Of a stretch of 64,000 nucleotides of DNA, positions 9,503-19,320 are shown piece after piece. The translations under genes were made by a program, and so were the position numbers. Position 1 is the first letter of the stretch, and the number at the start of each line of letters is the position of its first letter. The DNA is from Plumapathes pennacea. Its lineage: Eukaryota; Cnidaria; Anthozoa; Antipatharia; Myriopathidae. The notes under the pieces were generated by a model. The model ran no database searches. It was not told the origin of the DNA and saw only the letters and a list, made by a program, of their open reading frames with translations. The stretch lies in NCBI GenBank assembly GCA_964036295.1, contig OZ038473.1:6851501-6915500 (forward strand), read 5' to 3'.

Positions 9503-11409
9503 TCATACTGGACCTTCCCAGGCAAAAAGATCCTGAAGGCAAGCACTACACAGCCACTCCTGGTCGTCTTCAATGGCTGTGGCTTGAACACAGGCGAAAG
9601 GATACCATGCCGCACACCGATCACAGCAAACACTATTGTCTGAGTTCTCAGGCACTTCCTCTGCTTCCAGAATAACCTTCTCACAAGTAGGACAGCAATA
9701 AATCTGTCGCATTCCTAACAACACCTTGGCCATGTAAGACTTAAGAAACACATCAAGCTTTAGCAGGACATTTGACCAAAATGTAGCATCAAAATTAATT
9801 AGCTCTACATGCAGCTCTTTAGGGGTCCAAGTAACAAAGTAGCACTTTGAGGTTGCAGTGACAGCTATCTGTCCATTAACCTGGAAATAATACTTGTGGT
9901 TCCTCTTAAGTTGAATGTTTCCATTTATTCTTTCCAAAAAGTCAGTTTCATTGTAGTTTTGAGAAATGTTTAAGGTGCGAATGCTGTATAGGCACTTAAT
10001 TTCCAGCACAGCTGGACCACAGCATGAGCATGAAACCATTCCATCAGGGCTAGCACCAATGTATGGCTTTTCTTTTAGCACACAAAGACCACTCTTTGAT
10101 AGTTTACAGTTTTGATGTGTTGGCAAAGCAATGGCATGGGATTCAGTAAAAGCTTTGCTTTCATTTACTTGACCCCATTTGATAGCTGGAACATGGTCTA
10201 AGTTCTTTGATCCAAACAATAGTTTTGAAGCCAAAGGAGTTGCTTTTGGCTTAACACTCCCTTTTGCCTTTGCTACCAAGTCCACTTTGGTACACACATC
10301 CTTAGAATTGGACGCAGTTATTCGTCCTTTCCTGTGATCCTTCCAAGCCCTTGAACTAGCCTGTCCTCTTGATTCCTTCTCAATTTGTGCAACGTCTTCC
10401 TTATTCAAAGGTAATGCTTCCATGAATCCACAGATTACTTCCTCTTCACTTTCACTCCCTTGCAATGATCCACGGTTTTGCTCAGCACACTTGGTCATTC
10501 CAAGGGGCTTTACTACTTGGGTATGAATTTGTGATTCCATACTACAGAACACTTGTGCAGTGGGTCTGATTTCTTTATACCCTGCTAAAAACTGTTCCTT
10601 TTGCCCCTCAATAACTTCTCTCTGACCTTCCTTTCCTGGGTCAAACTTCTTCCATGCATTACTGATAATCCCCTCTCCTCCTTCTCCATTGTTTGACCTC
10701 TTCTCTTTTCTTATTTTCATATCCATTACTTTACTTGGATTGACATCTTTCCGTGTGGAAACATTCCAACCACAGGGAACTGAGGTACAGGCGGGGTCTG
10801 TAAACCCACAAGAATGAGCATACTCCATTTTGTAGAGGGCGGCAATCATATGATTGCACGTTGAACTCGTTCCTACAATGCAGGTGCACCAGCCACACAG
10901 AACAGTTCCATCCTTCTTTAGAGCAACCCAAACTTCTCTTGGATCCTCCCTAATGCGTTGGGATTGAGTAACCTTACACTTTAATATGCATTTATCATCC
11001 TTGTTTTCTGAGTAATACAGGGTACCCACAAAATTAGTCTTCCAGTATGAAAAGGCTTTCTGGTCTTTATATTTCCCAATGTAAGAGGAGTCAATTCCTT
11101 GTTCAACAAAATGTATGAAAATATGTTGCCAAGGTCAAGTGGAGGCCATTTTGCCATATCATCAACCCACTGTGTGTCAGTGGAATTGGGGTCTGCAAGT
11201 CCATACTTAAAAAGCCGGTTACTGTACTCCACCTTCAGTCCACTTAGGTGTTGCTCTTGGGACAGTTTTATTGGCAGCTTGAGCTCAAAAGCTGAAAATG
11301 CCCTTGCAGCCAGTTCCATTTTCCTGCCACTTGTCTGCAATCCTCTCAGACTTAAAAAGTCTTTCAAGGTTCCGATGGACAAATTGAAGAAGTCTTCATA
11401 GCATTCCAT
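9503..11409 (-). pseudogene. SWIM zinc finger-YqaJ exonuclease protein of the ISL2EU-like element (one frameshift)
   Basis: The start is ATG 11409 (MECYEDFFNLSIGTL), just after a possible 3' splice site (TCTGTGTAG). The N-terminus resembles a SAP-like segment (TLKDFLSLRGLQTSGRK). A SWIM finger, CTCIVGTSSTCNH, lies near 10850-10895. The central domain is a YqaJ/lambda-exonuclease-type PD-(D/E)XK nuclease: WGQVNESKAF, then GASPDG, LEIKC and YYFQVNGQIAV, spanning about 9850-10340. A C-terminal PHD-like finger (CPTCEK...CCDRCAAW...WLCSAC) lies at about 9530-9700. One frame change near 11090-11105 separates the first ~100 residues from the remaining 508 codons; otherwise the protein is intact. YqaJ nucleases accompany ISL2EU transposases and presumably process DNA ends. 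Confidence 0.85.
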
Positions 11410-11477
11410 CTACACAGAAAGACACCACAATAAATTATATTTTGAAGCTATAGATCAGTGACACTAATTTCATCACG

Positions 11478-11852
11478 AATACGATTCTAAAATCAGCTGC
11501 CTTCACATCGAACACGTAAACTTAGCTGGCTTAGCGAATACAACTGTTAGATTCAATAAATTTGGCAAGTTGTCTACAAACACACACTTCATGCAACCAT
11601 GTGCTCCACGCGTTCACGCTTCGATGTTTGAGTGGTACTAAAATTGCTCAAAACAGGAGAAATATTGATCGGACCTTGCTAAAATTTTCTATACAATAAG
11701 GAAATACACCCACCTTCAATATCAAAGAAGGCCAGAATGCTGTGTAATCTTTCAGTGGAAAAATTCCCGGCACATTCCAAGCGTGTTCGCAAGCGTGACT
11801 AAAAATACAGTGATTTGTATGGGGCTTCGTAACCGCGCCTTTGAGTGGCTTG
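11478..11852 (-). repeat. Right terminal inverted repeat of the ISL2EU-like element
   Basis: Complement of the left repeat (4751-5072 plus 6041-6094). It is uninterrupted and therefore shows the ancestral structure. It lies just upstream of the YqaJ gene and may hold that gene's promoter. Confidence 0.85.
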
Positions 11853-12121
11853 CCTACCCGTCCAAAATGGCGGCGATTTACGTGATATGGTCTATTGTGA
11901 CCGTTACATTTTCAATTTTCACCCCGTCACAACCATATTCCTCAGCACATACAATACGAGCACGTCATTCACTAAAATGTTCCAACTGTTTTTTAATTAG
12001 GCAAATTCAGACAGTTCGAATATATACACAAGGTCACGAGCAACAACTATTTCAAGTTTGGCATCAATACATCAAATTCTCTAGAAGTTATGGACATTTT
12101 TAGTATAACACGCGTTATAGA

Positions 12122-12372
12122 CAATCCTGGCCAAAAGTATGTGGAACACTCTGAAAAAAATGCTGTTTTCACCACCACTCCTTGTTGAACAACGAAAGCG
12201 GCTCCTTTTCCGAAACTTAGTTCTCTCCCTCCCCCCATACAATGTTGCTTAAAGGGAGTGCACTTTGAGCACATTCATTCAACATTGTAAGGGAGGAGGG
12301 GGGCGGGAAGAGGGAAAGTGCCATAATTTTTAAATGAAAGGCTAAGTGTCCCACGACTTTTGGCCAGGATTG
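12122..12372. mobile_element. Short Tc1/mariner-like MITE
   Basis: 251 bp starting CAATCCTGGCCAAAAGT and ending with its complement at 12372. The end sequence resembles Tc1-type termini. The interior is purine/pyrimidine-rich and non-coding. It lies in the 3' part of the Penelope-like fragment. Confidence 0.7.
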
Positions 12373-12960
12373 AAGAAGGAAGAGACTGTGCAAAGTATGG
12401 GTTACATCTTTTACTTGAGCTGTTATAAGGCGAGCTAGATGAAAGAATACGCCATGAAATAGAATAGTTGATGTTACTGTCCTTAAGCGTCCAGATTTGT
12501 TTGCTGAGTTCGGTGGAGTTTCTGTGCTTTACATGGCGGAATGATGCAGTGTGATTTCTGTATCTTGTCTTGAACTGGTTTTCTGTGAGTCCGATGTATG
12601 TTTCAGTGGTGTTATCGTCCTGGCGTGTAGCGGTGGCTTGGTAGATAACTGATGATTGTAGGCAGTTACCGTTGAGTGGGCATGTGCTCTTTTGTCGGCA
12701 GTTGCATGTTTTGTTGCTTTTTGTGTTGCTTGCGTTGTTGTTGGTCTGATCAGATGAATTTAGGATCCGCTTGTTGTGGATGTCGATGATCTGTTTCATG
12801 TTATTCATGCAGCTGTAACTGATCTTGATGGTGTTTCGGTTGAAGATTTTCCTGAGTTTGTGGTCTTTAGGAAAGTGTTTGTAGCGAATTGTTTGGCTAA
12901 AGCTTTTCTTGAAGAAGACTAACGTGGAGATAATCCACGTTAATCCACGCACTGTTAAGA
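12373..12960 (-). pseudogene. Penelope-like element fragment with GIY-YIG endonuclease
   Basis: Reading leftward from about 12950, the end of the reverse transcriptase region (SFSQTIRYKHFPKDHKLRKI) leads to a conserved KISYSCMNNMKQII block. A cysteine-rich linker, CNCRQKSTCPLNGNC (about 12655-12700), is followed by the nuclease: VIYQATATRQ, then TETYIGLTENQFKTRYRNH and a SELSKQIWTLK helix. The Y...YIG spacing and following arginines fit the GIY-YIG fold. This subgroup, with its CxC...CPLNGNC linker, is different from the copy at 5.1-6.0 kb. The frame stays open to 12275, running into the MITE. Most of the RT is missing at the 5' side, where the sequence joins the mariner-like gene. Confidence 0.85.
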
Positions 12961-13089
12961 GGATATACTCCATATTCCTTCGGACGGGCGGTGTCTCTTA
13001 TTAGAACACTGTCCGCAAGTTGACGTTTTGAGCTTTTGTTTTTAACCGTTATGCATAACAAGTTTACATTGGAATGTTGATTTCTGCAG

Positions 13090-13777
13090 GATAAACGCAT
13101 TGCACGTTCGTCGGGATACAGTCAAAGAGGCACTCCTTGTTACTGTCGGCAGATTTACTCGCCTTGGGGACCCCAACACTGGCAATATCAGCTATTGGCA
13201 TGGACGGGTTGCTGTGTGTCCAAATCCTCGATGAAGGGGTTACCGTCACGGCAGACGTTTTTATTTCTTTCCTGGAAAATTACCTGATCCCTGTATTGAA
13301 CCAATTTAATGGCGTCAATCTTCGTTCCGTCGTCGTTTTGGGTAATCAAACTTTGAATCTGTATGCTATTTTTCATTTGTGTACAGCGTAGTTTCCAGGT
13401 ATACAAAAAATGTATGCAAAGCGACAAGGATCGTTTAACATTTCGTATTCCTGACTGTTACAAGTGAAAAACAATTTTATGTGTTAAATACTAAAACTGA
13501 ATGTTGTTCTAATAACACAGATAACCACGCAGTGCATCATGTCAGGGAGGTTTCAGAAATCATCTACGGTGCTAGGAGTTTATTGAGATATCTTCCACTG
13601 TATAGTCCGGACGTCAATCCCATCGAGGAGTCGTACGCTACGGTCAAGCACTTTCTTAGGCAGAATGACGCTGTGTACAATACCACCATCTATAGGAAAG
13701 CTCTGATAATGGAAGCGTTTGGGCAGATTATGGATGAACTGTGTCAGGGCTACTACCGTGACTGTGGTTATCTTTAA
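13090..13777 (+). pseudogene. Tc1/mariner-like transposase with a 179-bp GT-AG intron in the catalytic core
   Basis: An exon seems to start after TTTCTGCAG at 13089. It encodes RSSGYSQRGTP, then (after a frame change near 13135-13165) LAISAIGMDGLLCVQILDEG and FISFLENYLIPVLNQFNGVN. The exon ends at 13341. An intron with GTAATC...ACACAG ends (13342-13520) follows, and splicing gives VVVLDNHAVHHVREV, in which the catalytic aspartate codon GAT is split by the intron. The last exon continues to LRYLPLYSPDVNPIEESYATVKHF with the final acidic residue (about 13590-13660) and stops at 13777. This is the DDE_3/IS630 fold. The first catalytic aspartate exon is missing, perhaps displaced by the Penelope fragment just upstream. 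The frameshift makes it a pseudogene. Confidence 0.75.
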
Positions 13778-13789
13778 CAGTAAAGTTGT

Positions 13790-14570
13790 ATTCAACGTTT
13801 AGTAACGTCATTTGTAAATCCCTTGACAGCACAAGACAGCCTCACAGTCGAACTAGTCCAGTTAGCTTGGTTGCGTTTCACACCACAGCCGCACCCAATT
13901 TTGGTTGGTTACATACGTTGTTCCAGATGTGTTTAGTAACTTTTGTGTGCCATTTCTGAATGGCTTAGGTCGATTTTATATGTGGTGATGTAATCCTTTG
14001 GGAGTTGAGATCAGGGACCGGTTTTCCTTGATATTATGTTGCACTAAAAACTGTTCAGGTGCAACATCCCATCTTGTATTTTTCTAACACGTTTGAAGTT
14101 CTTTCTGATCAATTTAAAAAACTTGGAAGATCGTGGCAAAAATTCTAAGCGTGCTAATTGTGTATTAACATCCTAATTCTTGCATTTTGTTAGCGCCCAA
14201 AACTGCGGTAAGTTGGTTTTATCACATGTAGAAGTATTCAGGCACACAAACAATTACTCATCCCATTGTTCAATACTTCTAAGTGTTGATGTGTGTTTTG
14301 TAGGTTTCGTATTAAATCGTTTAAGTTTGGATGTCACACCTGAATGACTGATTTCTAGTGTAACACGGTATCACAAAACACTGATCAGTGTAAACATCCT
14401 CCGTTCATGTAAAACCACCTCACTGAATGGCGTGCAGGCTTTAAATGTTTAAAATGCTGTTTAATAATTATATGAAAAATGATAATTATGCGTGATTCTG
14501 ATGACCATATTCACGAGCAATAAAATGTTTAAAAAAAAATATCACCTCTAGTCACATTGGTGCTGTTTGC
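13790..14570. other. No gene seen
   Basis: AT-rich spacer with no open frame of note and no clear repeat partner in the window. Confidence 0.5.
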
Positions 14571-14577
14571 ACTTGAC

Positions 14578-15237
14578 GATTCGCCTCCGTCAGTGGGCTT
14601 CTCTGGTGGTGCTGTTTTTGGCCGTTTTGCCGGTGTCCTGAACATGGGAACATCCGGAACCTGTTCCAGGCTTGCTGTTCCAAGAGCCTATATAAAAATA
14701 TGAAACTAAATATGAAATTGCAATTTACATTACATGTGTCGCAAATTTATTCAAGTACTACTCACGATCATTTCGGCCCAAAGTCTGAACTTGTAGGAAG
14801 GATAGCTGGGCCTGTAACGCTCCTCGAGAAGAGACATTAGCTCCTCAATCTGTTCCTGGCGCTTGTCATTTGCTCTTTTGGCAGATGGCTGTTCTTGTTC
14901 GTGCACTCCTTTAAATATCACAGGCAAAAAGGCGAGTTCAATATTAACAGTTTCCACGTCGCAAATTGTATCGCACATTATGAAACAATCGTGATCTACT
15001 TATGCTTTGTTCTGCCCGAAGGCCCAGCTTGTATTGAGCAGTGTGGATCCAGCCAGACCTCATAACCACTGAGTACTGCGTCGTATGCCGACTCCTGTTC
15101 CAAGTTACTGTTTATGGAAAACTTTTTGTTCCGTTCCAGAACATAACCAACAGGAAAACCTGGCTGTGAAATTGCAACAAGATCCGGAAAAGCAACGAGA
15201 AGTGCTGACCAAAACTCGTCCACAGTAGCAACCACTG
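14578..15237 (-). CDS. Exons of an unidentified gene
   Basis: Three coding-looking pieces read leftward. The first (15237-14998) follows a consensus 3' splice site (TTTTCCAG) and encodes DEFWSALLVAFPDLVAISQP and more. The second (about 14978-14767) contains KRANDKRQEQIEELMSLLEE and ends FRLWAEMI at a textbook donor, GTGAGT. The third (from about 14688) follows TTTTTATATAG and encodes a Ser/Thr/Pro/Lys-rich tail with a possible nuclear signal, TPAKRPKTAPPEKP. Pieces one and two lie in different frames with too little room for an intron, so there is a frameshift, a separate start at ATG 14978, or an error in my model. I do not recognise the protein. Its neighbours suggest a transposon origin, but nothing in it proves this. 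Confidence 0.4.
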
Positions 15238-15364
15238 GAAAATTTGAGGAACGATGGACTTTGAAGCTACTCTTTTCCTGAGTCGATCACACGAACCGCT
15301 ATTACTGGAACAAATTGTGTGCTTGACTCCACATATTACAAACGAGCTGTATATATATATACAC

Positions 15365-15653
15365 GGTCGTTTCAAAAAAGGTTGACCCTCAAAAAATAGC
15401 AAATAGGCAAATACCACGACCGAAAGGGTTATTGGGATTCGTGATTAATTTAAGCTTGTTTACTGAATAGCCGCAAATTTCAGGCAAATAATTTATTCTC
15501 TAACAAAGTTGACATTCTAGGCACACCACATGACTTATTCGAACGTGAATATCATCAGATTGATATCATTTTGTCTGTTTCCCCAGTATCCTTTTCGGTC
15601 GTGGTATTTGCCTATTTGGTATCTTTTGAGGGTCAACTTTTTTTGAAACGACT
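15365..15653. mobile_element. MITE with ~70-bp inverted repeats between TA-rich flanks
   Basis: The left end GTCGTTTCAAAAAAGGTTGA and the complement of the right end match over about 70 bp, including the block AATACCACGACCGAAA. Both sides are (TA)n runs, fitting a TA target preference. No coding capacity. Confidence 0.8.
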
Positions 15654-16660
15654 ATATATATATATATATATTACAATATATTTTAGCACAAAACCATTGA
15701 TGCATGACATAGATGCAAGGAAGTTTCAATGTGCTTCAAGAACTGTGACTTTGAAAATGAGAGACACATGGATCTGTATTCTTAATACAATTGCATTGTG
15801 TAATCCAGTATTGGCAAAGACATAATATGGTTTTCATTTTAGTTCATTCTTTGAATCTTACCGACTGAAACCTAGACTAAAAATCTTTTCTGTATTTTCA
15901 TCTGTGCCTTCATTTTTGTAAAATAAGAACCTATTGAACATTTTAGGCTAAATAGGTTCTTATGAAAAGGGGGTTTAAAATGAAACTTTTAGCCTAACAG
16001 GTTCTTAAATTTTAGGTTCGTATACGCGGGGTTTTACTGTATTTTCAATTCCTTGATTTTAAGAAAAACTTGAAGATTGGTTTAAGTTCCATTGGTAAGA
16101 TGTATGTGTAGTTTGTGCTATCTTGCGCAATGCTTTAACATGTCTGTATCATAATCAGACTTCAGATTTCTTTAACCTTGAGCCACCAACCCTTAACGAA
16201 TATTTTATTTAGAAAGAAACCATATTTTCTTGTTGGTCTGTATTTTTTAACTCACATGGTAATATAAAGAGACCATGCAGTCATTTATTTATGCTGGAGT
16301 CTCATTTTTACAATTGAAATGTTAAAGCTTTGAACATTTGTAATTTTAGATACAGATTTAAACAATGAGGCCTGTCTGAAAATCTTGGAATTTTATTGAA
16401 AGATAAAAGGTTTTGTATTAAAACTATAAGTAGTTAATATGTGACTAGTGTAAAATAGTTATGTATAATATATCATTCAACTCTCCATAAATGTAACTTC
16501 TATATTGAATACTGAAGATGCCTTCCATTAAAAGACATTTGAGCATTGTGCATTATACCTGATGGACAAAACATTACTGGAAATAATTTGCCCAAACTAT
16601 TACAAAATGTTCATTCAATGGTAAAAACACTTCAAAAATTAGGCACCACTCTAAAAACAC
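15654..16660. other. No gene; AT-rich spacer with one decayed transposon end
   Basis: At about 15925-16045 there are several copies of AAGAACCT/AGGTTCTT, ending in a sequence whose complement is CAGTAAAACCCCGCG, resembling a hAT-like terminus. The partner end is not visible. The rest is low-complexity AT-rich DNA. Confidence 0.35.
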
Positions 16661-16674
16661 TTGCTTGTCATACT

Positions 16675-17400
16675 TTACTTGTTTGTAAATTTCTCAAACA
16701 ATTTCAACATCAGCTCTGTATGCTGTTGTTGTTGCTGTTGTTGCTGTTGATTTTGAACCATAATCATCTGGAAGTTTTGCATCTGTAATTGTTGCTGCTG
16801 CTGCATCATTTTGATAAGGTCATCGTGCCCTTTTGCACCTGCTTCAATCTGTTTCTCCTGCAGCTCCAATCTGCTTTTTGCCAAACTTATTTGCTATTCA
16901 TTTTTCTCTTTAAGGATTTGAACAGTATCATTCCCATTAGATCGTTTTTTTCGTCCACCTCCTTCCTATGCATCCTTTCCCTTTCTCTTCTGTGTTGCAG
17001 CCAGCCTCTCCATTGCTTTCCTCCTCACATCTTCTGCCCTCACCCGTTCTTGTGCTACCTTCTGTCTCTTCTCTTCTGAGCCCTCTCTGTGTAGTTCCTC
17101 AGCTGCATCCTTTTCGATTAGGAATTCTAATGCTTGCTCAGATTCTGACATCTCAGTGGCAATGCCACTTGCCTTGGCCTCTTACTTAAATGTTTGCCTG
17201 AGGCAGTCTGCCAACGGGTTGTATCGGTCTCGAACAGATCTTTTATCGACCTTAAAATGAAGAACTTGTGCCTGACACAAGGTACTGGCAACTTCGGCAC
17301 ATTTACTACTCCGTTGTACAGTACCCTTTTTGGCAAGAAAAGGGTCAGCTGCAATGACCTCCCTGCAAAGCAGCACATCATGCTCTTCTGTCCACACCAT
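16675..17400 (-). pseudogene. Myb/SANT-like DNA-binding protein with three in-frame stops
   Basis: It starts at ATG 17400 (MVWTEEHDVLLCREVI). Residues 1-75 form a Myb/SANT-like trihelix (WTEEHD...KCAEVAST...VDKRSVRDRYNPL). A long charged helix follows (SEQALEFLIEKDAAEELHRE and on), then GGGRKKRSNG, and finally a glutamine-rich coiled coil with nine consecutive Gln and the ending ELMLKLFEKF. Proteins of this architecture are multi-copy in cnidarians and usually transposon-linked. The whole length keeps one frame, but TAA near 17180, TAG at about 16963 and TAG at about 16894 interrupt it. That suggests decay by substitution, not by indels. A candidate 5' exon with a GTAAGT donor lies at 18012-18170. 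Confidence 0.7.
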
Positions 17401-18011
17401 GGCTTTTTTAGTGCTATGAAAAATGAAACCCCAATAAATATAAATGTGGTAATACAGAGTACACAAGTATGCACACAGTCCCACATGTCCCACACACAAA
17501 ATGTAACATGTAATTTGTTTGGATAGAATTAAAGTTTCCTTAGAATATTTTTTGTAAAACAAAGGGACTGCATGAATCAGTTATTTATTTGTTTTGTTTT
17601 GTCAGTGACTTGAACAGTTTGTATACGAATGTATAAATACCTTACGTGGGCGGCTTCTGCAAGATTTGGTCCACACTCATAATAAACAATGTTGAACAAA
17701 CTTGCTGTTGAAGACAATGCGAACCTTTAGTGTTTCCTACACGTTTATAATATTTAAGACAAAGGAATCCACTATACAGCGTTTATTTAATTTTTCAAGT
17801 CAGACATTGCACCAAAAGATGAACGACTTTCAATTCCCTAATAAAATTCCTGTTTGCTACATTTTTTTTCACCAAGTCGAACTTACAAGAAATTTCACAA
17901 AAGGAGTAACGTAAACCGGGTTCCAAACTTCACAATGCAATGAATACATGTTATGGAATACACTGACTTGGTTAACAATAAAGATTTTAGTGAATTTCCT
18001 GCGAAAACTTA

Positions 18012-18183
18012 CCTTATGTTTTGAGGTTTTCTCTGGGATGGCAAAATTTCCAAATTGACGTCCGCGACGAGAGCGACGACGGCAGATAAACTAGTGTCCA
18101 GGCTTTTTTGCGAAAAAATGCAGCTTGGCGGCTTCCGGTCTCATGTCCGCGTCGCCGATTTTGCTGGTGCTTAAGGTCCCTGT
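18012..18183 (-). mobile_element. Transposon end with 5' exon of the Myb/SANT-like gene
   Basis: The complement of the right boundary is AACAGGGACCTTAAG, almost the same terminus as the element at 19691-20839. Moving inward (leftward) the sequence reaches AACATAAG followed by GTAAGT at about 18011, a good splice donor that could join to the Myb/SANT-like exon at 17400. I therefore read this as the right end and first exon of the element that owns that gene. The opposite end is not visible. Confidence 0.45.
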
Positions 18184-18189
18184 TGTTGA

Positions 18190-18364
18190 CCAGCAACCAC
18201 TCCCCAGGATTCATATTCCCGACTTAACAGAAGTACCAGACTTGCGCAGGGTGAGCATGCGGTGGATCATGAAGTTAAAAGGCAAGAAAAGCGGTGTGGT
18301 GCTTCAGTTACGGCAATCACAGCCTGGTTCAGTTTGTTTTACACCAGTAATGGATGGTTTTTAA
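18190..18364 (+). pseudogene. Fragment of an unidentified transposon protein
   Basis: The frame encodes PRIHIPDLTEVPDLRRVSMR followed by KLKGKKSGVVLQLRQSQPG. It matches the minus-strand ORF at 51479-51694 in the Ginger-like element over about 35 residues (shared pattern IP...D.R.VS.R..M..KGK.SG.V..LR). That suggests both are copies of a second protein of that element family. Function unknown. It stops at 18364. Confidence 0.4.
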
Positions 18365-18599
18365 TTTAAAAAATTTACTGGAAGGACCATTAATAAGGAT
18401 ATCATTGACAACTTTTACACACAACTACAGAATACTCTTAAGACTTGCAAACCAAGAAAAGCGCAACTAGAATTGTGACTCGATCAGTTTTGTAGTCAGC
18501 AAAGTTGATCTTCGACACCGAAATTTTGATGAATTTTAAGAAAAGCCACAATTGCTCCAGCCAATGCTGTATCCTAACCAAAAACGTTTTACTTTATCC

Positions 18600-19320
18600 C
18601 CGAGTGAGGGAGAGTAATAATCATGACGCTAATGCAGTAGTATTGCCTTATTTGGAGACTCCAAGCAGGTCGTCATCTCGAAATTTAATGTTCGTCTGTC
18701 AGTCTGACGTACGGCCACCAGACGAGGTTACTCGGCATAAGCAACAACAAAAGATCGGTCATACTATCGTACTGCATTCACGAAAACTAATTTGAAAACT
18801 ATAAAACTGGAAATACCACAGTCTTGCGAATCTCGTCTTCAAAAGAGGAGGGAACATGGGCAATCGTGGAAACGATTGAACAGTCAATTCCTACTAAGAC
18901 AACAATCATGTGGGCGACAGCGTCATGAATAAATTGTGTCGATGAAACATGAACAGAACACCGCTTGAAATGGAATTGGTAGCTTCAGGAGAAAAAGCAG
19001 GTTGAAGAACAGACTCCGCAAAATAGACCGGAAAGAAACAGCACATGAAAGCAGATTGCGATCACTATCAAAAGCGGACTAGCAGGCGATTTCTTTGAGA
19101 CATCTGAGCACAACAAATTACGATCCCGACGCTGTTTTGTGTTAAACTCAGCTATTTATTCAGAAAGAACAATCGACAAAGGTCAGTGGAAATTGAACAA
19201 TCACTGTGACAAATTGCAAGTATGCCATCTATATTCTATCCCGTATCTTGTGACTCTATAACTTTAAGAAAATATTAAAATCACTTCAATGATTTTGGAA
19301 TACAGTGTATAGAGCAGTCC
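18600..19320 (+). mobile_element. Decayed Helitron copy
   Basis: It begins ATCCCCGAGTGAGGGAGAGT, the Helitron 5' terminus shared with copies A, B and E, followed by the diverged TTTGGAGACTCCAAGC...CATCTCGAAATTTAA block. The coiled-coil segment (GTCTTGCGAATCTCGTCTTC near 18822) and the CGACGCTGTTTTGTGTTAAACTC block near 19128 are recognisable. No 3' CTAG end is preserved. Confidence 0.65.

Larger units (their letters stand above)
4751..11852. mobile_element. ISL2EU-like (PIF-related) DNA transposon with two convergent genes, carrying nested insertions
   Basis: The two ends are inverted copies of each other over about 375 bp: CAAGCCACTCAAAGGCGCGG at 4751 and its complement ending at 11852. Between them lie a plus-strand THAP-DDE transposase (7783-9245) and a minus-strand SWIM-YqaJ nuclease gene (9503-11409), the gene pair I know from the ISL2EU superfamily. 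Two later guests have lengthened it: a Penelope-like element (5073-6028) and a Helitron (6172-7671). Without them the element would be about 4.6 kb. Both genes carry frameshifts, so this copy is not autonomous. I could not identify the short target duplication from the flanks. Confidence 0.75.

Noticed and set aside
16546..17079. Leucine-rich plus-strand frames that look like membrane proteins
   Set aside because: They are the reverse strand of the poly-Gln and charged-helix part of the Myb/SANT-like gene.
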